From assembly GCA_023395675.1 (NCBI GenBank), contig JAEWYL010000019.1, forward strand, positions 1 to 17,096: 17,096 nucleotides of DNA, in the 5' to 3' direction. The notes under the pieces are model-generated. The model was not told where the DNA came from. It saw only the letters and a list, made by a program, of their open reading frames with translations, and did not search any database. The DNA comes from Chloroflexota bacterium (GTDB lineage: Bacteria > Chloroflexota > Anaerolineae > Anaerolineales > UBA4823). Position 1 is the first letter of the stretch. Each line of letters opens with the position of its first letter. A program made the translations under genes and the position numbers. Positions 7,356 through 13,613 of this stretch are shown here, in pieces.

Positions 7356-9962
7356 CTAGGGAGTGGTCACGAACTCGAAGGCGCCGAAGGACGGGATGGC
7401 TACAACGTTCGAAGCCACCGCGACCTCCAGCCGGTTGGAACCGGCTTCGAGCTGCGAAGTCACGTCCGCGGGCAGGGTCACGGTGTAGTGGCCCTCTTCC
7501 GCCAGGACTGCGTCTCCGGTGGTGACCAGGGCGCCGGTGGCGTCGAACACCAGGTAGGTGACGGCGTTCAGCTCGGCGGAGGGATAAGCCTCACCCTCGA
7601 AGGTTACAAAGGCGTCGAAGGTAGCTTCGTCGCCGATGGTGACGTTGCCCGGACCGTCAATCTCGACCACGGCCACGCGGGCTGAGCCGAACTGTGCCCA
7701 GCGGGTGGAGGGATCGGGATAGTCCTGGTAGCGGCGCAGGGCCAGGGTGGCCTCAACCGGGAAGACCTGGTCGAGGTAGTAGGGGCCGGTGCCGATCCAG
7801 AAGTGGTTGCGGAACTCGTACCACTGCGCCAGGTTGGCGTAGCGGGCGGAGGCCTCATCGGCGGTGACGAACTGGCCAAGGGTGGGCTCGTAGGGGATGG
7901 TGTTCTCGGCTACGAGGGTGTCCAGGTGGGCCTTCAGGATCTCGAGGCTGGGACCGCCGATGTAGCTGGTCCATTCAACCTGCTCCTCGTCGGCCTTGGC
8001 GCTGGAGAAGGCCAGCTCGCCGGCGGCTTCAGCGTTGACGCCCAGGGTGATGGCGTGCCAGGAGCCGGGTCCGTAAGCGTACTGACCGGGATACCAGTGC
8101 ACGAAGGGGTTGAGGACGAACAGGGTCTCAACTTCCAGGGAGTACAGATCGGTGTAGGTCTCGATCACGAGCGGATCGGTGGACACGATCTTGACGCCGC
8201 GGAAGTGGTCGAGGAAGGCGGCCAGGGTCTCGGCAGCAGCCGGGTCGTAAATGGCGCTGTCTTCCTTGCCCTGATCGAAGGCCTGGATCATGGTCATGAC
8301 GAAGTCGCCCGCGGAGATGGGGCTGCCATCGTGCCAGGTGACGGTGTCGTACATATCCTCAGGATAGTAGACCGTGACCTTGGTGTTGGCGGTCATGGTG
8401 TCGGTGTACTTGTCGGCCGCGGTGATGAAGGTCTGGGCGGTGGCGTCCCAGTCTACCCAGGCGTCATCCGGAACGGTGATGTCGTTCGAGAAGGTAAGAT
8501 CCACCCAATCCAGGTTGGAGCTGATGGGCAGGCCCTCGGCGTGAACGACCTCGGCGCGCTCGATGCGCTCGGGGTAGGACAGGCCGGTGAAGGGATCGGT
8601 GAAGACGCCCTGGCCCATGGTGGCGCGAGCGGGCATCTGGTCGTAAACCCAGTTGGAGCCGGCGACCGGGTTCCAGGGCTCAACCAGGATGTCGGGCTGG
8701 GCGATCTTGATGATGCCGCCCTCCTGGCCTTCCCAGCGCATGGTGTAGGGCCAGGCGTAGCCGGCGCCAACGCCACCGGACAGGTCATAAGCAACCTGCA
8801 GGCCCTGGCGGAACGGGGTGAAAGCCGCCGCATCGGCCAGGAAGACACGCTGAGATTCCTGCAGGGACAGGCGCAGGGCCTGGTCGAACAGCTCATCGCG
8901 CTCTTCCAGGTTGGCGAAGTCGTTGTTGCGCAGGCGCAGGGCTACCTCAGCGAACTCCGGCTCATTGGTGTAGTTCTGGAACAGCGGGATCGGGTAGTCG
9001 TTGGAGGTGTAGAAGAAGCTGAAGTTGGAGCCTTCATCGCGCTGGACGAACTCGGTGATCCAGCCAGCGGTGTACAGGTCCCACAGGCCCTCGGTCGGGT
9101 CGGACTGCACCCAGAGCGGGGAGGCCTCGGTGCTGGTCTTGTACTGGCGGTCGACGGTGAAGCCGACGGTCTCGAGCTGGTTGGCGACGTAATCGCCGAT
9201 CTGGCGCCGCTCGTCCTCGGTACGGATGAGGAAGATCAGGCTGTGCAGCGGAGCGCCGTCCACCTGGAATTTGCCATCGTCACCGATGGTGGCGCCCATG
9301 GCCTGCATTTCCTCGGCGATGATCTCGCCGGCGCGCTCAGGGTTGTAGGCGTACATGGCCTCGAGCTCGCGCATGGTTGCAGCGTAGCGGGCGTAATCCG
9401 GGAAGGCGGTGCTGACCGCGGTGAAGCGCGGGCGGCCCAGGCCGCCGTAGATCTCGTCGATGATGTACTGGCGGTCGACGAGCATATTGAAGGCCTCGCG
9501 AATCCGGGGGTTGGAGAACGGATTCAGGCGGCCGTCAGAGTACTCCGCATTGTTGAAGGTGATCTCGTTGTAGGACCCATACGCATTGAAATAGTCCAGC
9601 TCTGCATCGTTGCGGACGGTCTCATAAACGTTGGGGTCGTTGACGGTGTAGGCGTAGATGTCGATGTCGGCAGCCTGGAGCTGGGCGACGGCGGCTTCAG
9701 CCGAGGTCTGCTCGGTGAAGACGATCTCGTCAAGCCAGCCACCCGTGCGGTCGGATTCCTCGACCTCCTGGGTCACCTGCACTTCCTTAACGACCTCCTG
9801 GGTCACGATGACTTCCTTCTCAACTTCCTGAGTCACGATGACTTCCTGGGTCACGATCTTTTCTTTCTCAATGACCTGCGGAGTAGCCTGCGAGCAGGCG
9901 CCCAGCACCAGGGCCAGGACCAGCAGGAGATTGAGGACCAGCAAAGATTTACGGGTGAGCAT
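7356..9962 (-). CDS. Family-5 (peptide type) solute-binding lipoprotein with swapped lobe order
   Basis: Extracytoplasmic substrate receptor of the importer, 868 residues. It has a lipoprotein signal, hydrophobic core and LGAC box (Cys23), then a repeated VTQEV linker (36-67). Residues 75-390 contain blocks normally found in the second part of family-5 proteins: LDEIVF (77-82), ADIDIYA, NPRIREAFNMLVDRQYI (151-167) and the NPERAGEIIAEEM stretch. Residues 411-758 contain blocks normally found first: GGIIKIAQPD (415-424), VTWHDGSPISAGDFV (541-555) and GTGPYYL (724-730). About 760-868 look like an added beta-sandwich domain. I chose ATG 9962 over 9977 because AGGAG is spaced 7 nt from it and the signal peptide then starts cleanly. 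It precedes the permease genes and has its own promoter-like sequence. Confidence 0.93.
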   Translation of the reverse strand: MLTRKSLLVLNLLLVLALVLGACSQATPQVIEKEKIVTQEVIVTQEVEKEVIVTQEVVKEVQVTQEVEESDRTGGWLDEIVFTEQTSAEAAVAQLQAADIDIYAYTVNDPNVYETVRNDAELDYFNAYGSYNEITFNNAEYSDGRLNPFSNPRIREAFNMLVDRQYIIDEIYGGLGRPRFTAVSTAFPDYARYAATMRELEAMYAYNPERAGEIIAEEMQAMGATIGDDGKFQVDGAPLHSLIFLIRTEDERRQIGDYVANQLETVGFTVDRQYKTSTEASPLWVQSDPTEGLWDLYTAGWITEFVQRDEGSNFSFFYTSNDYPIPLFQNYTNEPEFAEVALRLRNNDFANLEERDELFDQALRLSLQESQRVFLADAAAFTPFRQGLQVAYDLSGGVGAGYAWPYTMRWEGQEGGIIKIAQPDILVEPWNPVAGSNWVYDQMPARATMGQGVFTDPFTGLSYPERIERAEVVHAEGLPISSNLDWVDLTFSNDITVPDDAWVDWDATAQTFITAADKYTDTMTANTKVTVYYPEDMYDTVTWHDGSPISAGDFVMTMIQAFDQGKEDSAIYDPAAAETLAAFLDHFRGVKIVSTDPLVIETYTDLYSLEVETLFVLNPFVHWYPGQYAYGPGSWHAITLGVNAEAAGELAFSSAKADEEQVEWTSYIGGPSLEILKAHLDTLVAENTIPYEPTLGQFVTADEASARYANLAQWYEFRNHFWIGTGPYYLDQVFPVEATLALRRYQDYPDPSTRWAQFGSARVAVVEIDGPGNVTIGDEATFDAFVTFEGEAYPSAELNAVTYLVFDATGALVTTGDAVLAEEGHYTVTLPADVTSQLEAGSNRLEVAVASNVVAIPSFGAFEFVTTP
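9762..9857 (-). repeat. In-frame VTQEV linker repeats in the binding lipoprotein
   Basis: Four copies of (I/V)VTQEV or QVTQEV, separated by short EKE or VKE pieces, occur at residues 36-67 directly after the lipidated cysteine. The DNA shows repeated GTCACGATGACTTCCT-like units on the plus strand. The charged, valine-rich, regular pattern suggests an extended or coiled stalk that holds the binding domain off the membrane. Similar linkers are familiar in Chloroflexota binding proteins. Confidence 0.85.
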
Positions 9963-9969
9963 GTTTCTT

Positions 9970-9974
9970 CTCCT
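9970..9974 (-). promoter_or_regulatory. Ribosome binding site deciding the start at 9962
   Basis: AGGAG lies 7 nt upstream of ATG 9962. The more upstream in-frame ATG at 9977 has no such site and would add five residues (MRRRN) before the signal peptide. The site therefore selects 9962. Confidence 0.8.
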
Positions 9975-10060
9975 CATGAGAAAACATTCTGAACGTTGAA
10001 TACGGTGTTCACTTTGCCAACCAAAGTTACAGCCTCATTGCTGGGGTAATTCTCTAAGCA

Positions 10061-10070
10061 CCACCTCCTT
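10061..10070 (-). promoter_or_regulatory. Strong Shine-Dalgarno-like sequence without a well-spaced start codon
   Basis: AAGGAGGTGG on the minus strand lies about 100 nt upstream of the binding-protein start. The only nearby start, GTG at 10061, is 2 nt from GGAGG and would encode eight codons before TGA. It may be a ribosome standby site, a leader-peptide start or chance. Confidence 0.3.
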
Positions 10071-10091
10071 TTGTTCGGATTCCGCCCCACC

Positions 10092-10118
10092 AGCCGGACG
10101 GCTTGCAGCCAGCCGGCT
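10092..10118. repeat. Leader hairpin upstream of the binding-protein gene
   Basis: AGCCGG (10092-10097) pairs with CCGGCT (10113-10118), and an inner GGCT/AGCC stem continues after a 2x2 internal loop, leaving a 3-nt loop. It lies within the predicted 5' leader of the binding-protein message. No U-run follows, so it does not look like an attenuator terminator. Confidence 0.45.
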
Positions 10119-10228
10119 ATCACCAGATGCAGAGAGGCGACGATGATTAAGTGCAGACGCGACTGCCCTTCACTATCGTTTACTCTCTTAACTGCCTTCA
10201 GGTTCAAAAATTCAGGGTGCTACTTGGC

Positions 10229-10250
10229 CTGATTTATACCCTTAAATCAG
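10229..10250. promoter_or_regulatory. Operator-like dyad overlapping the promoter
   Basis: CTGATTTA (10229-10236) and TAAATCAG (10243-10250) form a perfect 8-bp inverted repeat with a 6-bp spacer. It covers the predicted -10 box and part of the -35/-10 spacer. The size and placement fit a dimeric repressor that blocks transcription of the binding-protein operon. The regulator is unknown, and none is encoded nearby apart from the sigma factor. Confidence 0.5.
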
Positions 10251-10261
10251 ACACAGGTCAA
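10233..10261 (-). promoter_or_regulatory. Sigma70-type promoter for the binding-protein/transporter operon
   Basis: On the minus strand, TTGACC (10256-10261) and TATAAA (10233-10238) are separated by exactly 17 bases; each matches the vegetative consensus at five of six positions. Transcription would start near 10225 and give a leader of about 260 nt before ATG 9962. Its position between two binding-protein genes indicates that the transporter operon can be transcribed independently of the upstream genes. Confidence 0.7.
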
Positions 10262-10285
10262 CCCTGGTACCAGCGTGCAGGGCAT

Positions 10286-10343
10286 AAAAAATGTGATACT
10301 GCCCTGTTTTTTACCCAAAATAGCCCAAAACATACCCAAAAAA
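10286..10343. promoter_or_regulatory. Phased A-tracts (probable bent DNA) upstream of the promoter
   Basis: A or T runs occur at 10286-10291, 10307-10312, 10317-10320, 10327-10330 and 10338-10343. The last three are each part of a CCCAAAA repeat starting at 10314, 10324 and 10335, spaced by 10 and 11 bases, which is one helical turn. This placement upstream of the -35 box suggests intrinsic curvature or a row of protein sites on one DNA face. A 7-bp stem (10278-10284 with 10300-10306) is also present, but no terminator for the upstream gene is evident. Confidence 0.5.
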
Positions 10344-10356
10344 TCCGGTTCGGTTC

Positions 10357-12285
10357 TCAAGGGCAGCCGGGCGTGAGACTCAGGCTCTCCAGGCTGCTCA
10401 GGGCGCCTGGGCCGGGCTGCAGGCCGCACAGGTCGGGGCGGTAGGCGACCACGCCCGGGCGCCAGTAGAGGGGCAGGGCGGGAAGCTCCTCCGCGAAGAG
10501 GGCCTGGGCCTGGCGGTGGGCGCTGTCATATTCGGGCGTGCCCGGCAGCGCGAGGCGCGCCTGCCCGCAGGCCCGGTCGTACTCGGGGTTCGAGAAGCCG
10601 CTGGCGTTGGCCCCGCCCCAGCCTTTGGGAAACTCAGGGAACGGGCCGGGGATCTCGGCGCTGGTGTAAAGATAGCAGGGCGGCTCGAGGGCGGTGGGCC
10701 AGGCGTACTGGGCCAGGTCGAAGCGGCGCCCGAAGACCGGGCCGTCCGGCCCGGCGGCAAACTGGGCCCCGGCCGCGCCGGCGCTGATCTCCACCTGGAT
10801 CCCGCACTGGGCCAGGGAATCGCGGATCAGGGCCGCGGCGGCCTGCTTTTCAGGCTCATCCGTGGTGATCAGGGAGACCGTAAAAGGCGTGCCGTCCGGC
10901 ACGCCGGGCACGCCTTGGGCCAGGCGCGGGGTGGCGGGGTCGTTGTCCGCATCCACCCAGCCGGCGGCCTGCAGGGCGCTCGCGGCAGCCTGGGGATCAT
11001 AGGGGTAGGCGCGCGCTCCGGCATTCGCCAGCGGGTGAGCGGAGGGCAGGTAGGTCTGCGGGACGGAGGAGCGGCCCAGGAAGAGCTCGGAGGCCAGCCG
11101 CTCGCGGTCAATGCAGGCCGCGGCCGCCTGGCGCACCGCTTTGGAGGCGAAAAACTGGGTGCGGGCCGGGTCGCTGGAGCTGGCGCCGAAATCCAGATGC
11201 TCCCAGGCGCTTTCCTCTATAGAGAGGGCCAGCCTGCCCGCCGCTTCCAGCTCGGCCAGTTCGGCCAAACTGCCCTCGAGGCCGGTGGTCCCGTCCGCCA
11301 GGTCGCACTCGCCCGCCAGGAGCGCCTCGAGGGCCTGCTCCCGGTCCGCGACGAAGCGGAAGACGAGCTGCTCGAAATGCGGCAGGCCTTCGGCGGCGCG
11401 GAAATAGGTTGGGTTCTTGCTCAGGGTGATATGGTCGCCCGCGGTCCATTCGTCCACGCGGTAGGGGCCCCAGCCCAGCGGGCTGCGGGTGGAGGCCTCG
11501 GCCTGGAGCAGCTCTTCGGGGGGCAAAGCGCCCCAGGCGTGGCGGGGCAGGGGGGTGAAGAACAGGCTCGGGTAGCCGGGCTCGCGCGCCCCGGGCAGGC
11601 CGCGCCATTCCACGCTCAGTTCATCGGGCGCCTGGTAGGAAAGGGTGCGGTCCAGCAGCGCAGGGCGGGCGCGCGGGTACAGGCTCTGGGCAACTTCGAA
11701 GGAATAGACTGAATCGCCGGCGGTGAGGGGGGCGCCGTCGGACCAGGTGAGGCCGGGCCGCAGGCGGAAGCGCACCAGCATGGAGTCCATCACCACCGGC
11801 TCCTGCCCGCTGTAGGCCTGGGCGCAGGAGGCGTCGCTGCAGCCGCTCGGGAAATAGCGCACGCCTTCTTCAAGGATCACCACGTTCCCCTGCTCATCGA
11901 CAATGGTATCGCCGGGCGCCGCCTGAACGGGCTCGAACAGCACATCACCGTCGGCCAGCGACGGGATTTTTTCCAGAATTACCGGGCGAACCTGATACCC
12001 CATGGAATCCACCGGGCCGTCGTATAGCGCCTCGCGAATGCTGCGAGCCGCGCTCGAGCTGTCTCCGTACAGGAAAAGGGAGCCTGGTTCCCGGCCCAGG
12101 CAGACGACAAGAGAACGCTGCGGTTCCGCCGTAGCGGTGGGTGTGCTTGGCAATAGCGGGGGCGTAGGTGTGGGTACATCTGTCTGGACAGGATTTACCG
12201 TGGGCCCCGGTGAGAAATTACAGGCGCTAAGGATGCAAGAGATAAATAAGAGCAGCGTTGCCAGAGATCGATGAGAAAGAGTCAT
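10357..12285 (-). CDS. Family-5 (peptide type) ABC solute-binding lipoprotein, canonical order
   Basis: Extracytoplasmic binding protein, 642 residues. The signal peptide ends in LSAC (Cys22) and is followed by a Pro/Thr-rich linker (about 25-55). The family-5 blocks appear in normal order: SLVVCLG (58-64), LTWSDGAPLTAGDSV (179-193), GWGPYRV (271-277), NPTYFRAAEG (291-300), FEQLVFRFV (304-312), then KAVRQAAAACIDRERLA (382-398). A segment at about 100-170 is longer than usual and contains the cysteine pair CSDASC. The ATG overlaps the stop of a second reading frame of the upstream small gene by ATGA, and no ribosome site is visible, which suggests coupling. It lies downstream of an ECF sigma gene rather than beside permeases, and may share the importer encoded to its left. 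Confidence 0.92.
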   Translation of the reverse strand: MTLSHRSLATLLLFISCILSACNFSPGPTVNPVQTDVPTPTPPLLPSTPTATAEPQRSLVVCLGREPGSLFLYGDSSSAARSIREALYDGPVDSMGYQVRPVILEKIPSLADGDVLFEPVQAAPGDTIVDEQGNVVILEEGVRYFPSGCSDASCAQAYSGQEPVVMDSMLVRFRLRPGLTWSDGAPLTAGDSVYSFEVAQSLYPRARPALLDRTLSYQAPDELSVEWRGLPGAREPGYPSLFFTPLPRHAWGALPPEELLQAEASTRSPLGWGPYRVDEWTAGDHITLSKNPTYFRAAEGLPHFEQLVFRFVADREQALEALLAGECDLADGTTGLEGSLAELAELEAAGRLALSIEESAWEHLDFGASSSDPARTQFFASKAVRQAAAACIDRERLASELFLGRSSVPQTYLPSAHPLANAGARAYPYDPQAAASALQAAGWVDADNDPATPRLAQGVPGVPDGTPFTVSLITTDEPEKQAAAALIRDSLAQCGIQVEISAGAAGAQFAAGPDGPVFGRRFDLAQYAWPTALEPPCYLYTSAEIPGPFPEFPKGWGGANASGFSNPEYDRACGQARLALPGTPEYDSAHRQAQALFAEELPALPLYWRPGVVAYRPDLCGLQPGPGALSSLESLSLTPGCP

Positions 12286-12568
12286 AATTGATGTCGGACG
12301 ACCCGCAGGGGATCATTCGCAAGGTTGAAAACATAAAGATCGGCCAGAGCTTGCCCAGGCCGGGATCATACTCGCCCTGCTCGAAGAAGGTAAAGGCCAG
12401 ACCGCGCCTGGAATAAGCCTGCGCGGACGGAGGGTTTTCAGCCTGCTTATCCTGGGCCTGCCCGGATGCGGCGCGCAGCAGCCGCTCGCGACCGTCCGCC
12501 GGCGGCGCCTGCTGTGCAGCCCAGTTTTTCAAGCATCGGCCCAGAAAAACGTCCATTTCTTCATCCAT
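12282..12568 (-). pseudogene. Small unrecognised gene after the sigma factor, apparently frameshifted
   Basis: The ATG 12568 frame is open to 12227 (113 residues), running 58 bases into the binding-protein gene. Its first about 68 residues (MDEEMDVFLGRC to FEQGEYDP) look protein-like. The rest in that frame does not. In another frame, open from 12365, the DNA reads PGQALADLYVFNLANDPLRV and so on, ending with a TGA at 12282-12284 that overlaps the next ATG by ATGA. Loss of one base near 12360-12364 would join the two into a protein of about 95 residues. Third-position GC does not settle which frame is used. Its place after an ECF sigma gene suggests an anti-sigma-like partner, but no membrane helix or HxxxCxxC zinc motif is visible. 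No good ribosome site was found. Confidence 0.5.
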
Positions 12569-12655
12569 GTCGTAAGTTGCGCTTCCTCTTCCCGGTGCAC
12601 CCGGCGTCTACAAACGCCTGGGCGCTCCATGTTATTTTTCTTTGAGGCTGTGATG

Positions 12656-12690
12656 GCTGCCGGCCGGGGCGGAAAACCACCGGCGGCAGC
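12656..12690. repeat. GC-rich hairpin between sigma factor and small gene
   Basis: A 7-bp stem (12656-12662 with 12684-12690), continued by four more pairs after a bulge, lies in the 209-base gap after the sigma gene. No U-run follows on the minus strand. It may modulate expression of the downstream genes relative to the sigma factor. Confidence 0.4.
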
Positions 12691-12777
12691 GGGCGTTTGC
12701 TTTTGGTAACACAGGTCGGTCAGCAGAAGATTTTTTACGCACCAGAGGTCCGCCCCGGGCCGCTGGAGCGCTCGCTT

Positions 12778-13356
12778 TCAGGTCAGGTCGGGGAGCTCGC
12801 CCTTGAGGCCCATCTTCAGGCCCAGGCGCTGCTTCAGGGCCTGGCGCCCGTAATGCAGCCGAGATTTCACCGTACCTACCGGGACATCCAGGATCTCAGA
12901 AATTTCTTGCAGAGAGAGGTCATTCAGGTAATAGAAGGCGACCACAACCCGCTGCTGGAGCGGGAGATGCGCCAGGGCTGCCTGCACCTGCCTCCACTCG
13001 TCGTCTCGCTCCACCAGGTCGTCGGGGGAGTTCTTCGAGGAGCCGGCGAGCCAGTCCGCCAGGTCTTCCAGGGGTCGGAACCAGCGCCGGTTGCGCCGGA
13101 GCCAGGTGTTCGCCAGGTTGGCCGTCATGCGGTACAGCCAGGGTTCCAGAGGCAGGGTCGGATCAATCCGTTCGGCAAAGCGAAACAGGCGCAGGAAAAC
13201 ATCCTGCAGCAGGTCGTTGGCGGCCTCCGGGTCAGCCGTAACTGCCAGGGCAGTGCGGTAAACCATCTGCCTGTACTGGTCGTACAACTGGCCCAGGGCT
13301 TCCAGGCTGCCTTGCTGTAGTTGGAGGATGAGTTCTCGATCGCCCTTTTTGGTCAT
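12778..13356 (-). CDS. ECF-type RNA polymerase sigma factor
   Basis: Group 4 (extracytoplasmic function) sigma factor, 192 residues, a normal length. The sigma2 region spans about 22-90 and includes DLLQDVFLRLFR (48-59), which contacts core polymerase and the -10 element. Sigma4 (about 125-175) includes a helix-turn-helix, LSLQEISEILDVPVGTVKSR (147-166), for -35 recognition. The frame extends to a GTG at 13392, but that codon overlaps the TATAAT box. ATG 13356 has GAGG and AAGGGA upstream, so I chose it. Downstream come a small gene and a binding lipoprotein, so they may form one envelope-linked unit. A Zn-type anti-sigma is not seen. Confidence 0.93.
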   Translation of the reverse strand: MTKKGDRELILQLQQGSLEALGQLYDQYRQMVYRTALAVTADPEAANDLLQDVFLRLFRFAERIDPTLPLEPWLYRMTANLANTWLRRNRRWFRPLEDLADWLAGSSKNSPDDLVERDDEWRQVQAALAHLPLQQRVVVAFYYLNDLSLQEISEILDVPVGTVKSRLHYGRQALKQRLGLKMGLKGELPDLT

Positions 13357-13383
13357 GCTTCCCTTACCTCGACAACCATATTT

Positions 13384-13414
13384 ATTATACACGCAACCCC
13401 GGCAAAAGGTTCAA
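13384..13414 (-). promoter_or_regulatory. Probable promoter of the ECF sigma factor gene
   Basis: A perfect TATAAT (13384-13389) on the minus strand lies 27 bases upstream of ATG 13356, with a TTGAAC-like -35 at 13409-13414 after a 19-base spacer, slightly long. Transcription would start near 13377, leaving a short leader holding the GAGG/AAGGGA ribosome site. Confidence 0.55.
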
Positions 13415-13453
13415 TAAGAATATCCTGGGCTGCACCACGAGTTTGTCGATGGA

Positions 13454-13488
13454 GTGATGGGTTTGCGGCTTCGCCGCACACCCATCAC
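13454..13488. repeat. Long hairpin in the rsgA-sigma intergenic region
   Basis: Sixteen base pairs with one mismatch (13454-13469 with 13473-13488) close on a 3-nt TTC loop. The outer arms GTGATGGG/CCCATCAC resemble those of the hairpin at 2335-2374. No U-run follows on the minus strand. The shared arm sequence hints at a dispersed palindromic element in this genome. Confidence 0.65.
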
Positions 13489-13511
13489 CTCTTTATTACA
13501 ACTTTTGAGTG

Positions 13512-13541
13512 CCCGTACAGCAGGAGTACGGGATCATTTTT
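13512..13541 (+). terminator. Intrinsic-terminator-like hairpin pointing along the plus strand
   Basis: CCCGTAC (13512-13518) pairs with GTACGGG (13526-13532) over a 7-nt loop, and six T follow 4 bases later on the plus strand (13537-13542). No plus-strand gene is seen nearby. It could stop antisense transcripts heading into rsgA. A second, weaker palindrome with T-runs on both sides (13572-13585) lies between it and the rsgA stop and may end rsgA transcription. Confidence 0.4.
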
Positions 13542-13613
13542 TCTCTCTGAATCACTGTTACGTACCAATCCAAAAACCGGTTTTTTCAGGTAGGGCAGGG
13601 AGAATAACAGGCG

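Noticed and set aside
7803..9992. Plus-strand open frame of 729 codons
   Set aside because: Antisense shadow of the binding-protein gene, with Gly/Val/Leu-rich low-complexity translation and no recognisable motif.
10061..10075. Plus-strand CACCTCC resembling the 3' end of 16S rRNA
   Set aside because: It is just the complement of a Shine-Dalgarno-like sequence; no other rRNA sequence is nearby.
9974..10207. 77-codon frame upstream of the binding-protein gene, ending in an ATGA overlap with ATG 9977
   Set aside because: It begins at TTG without a ribosome site and runs through the hairpin and the orphan Shine-Dalgarno sequence. The overlap concerns ATG 9977, which is not the preferred start.
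10278..10306. Possible intrinsic terminator after the 10357-12285 gene
   Set aside because: The 7-bp stem has its U-run in the loop and not after the stem on the minus strand.
13572..13585. AAAAACCGGTTTTT palindrome as an rsgA terminator
   Set aside because: Folding would leave only about five A-U pairs with a CCGG loop, too weak to call alone; it is mentioned only as a possible aid.
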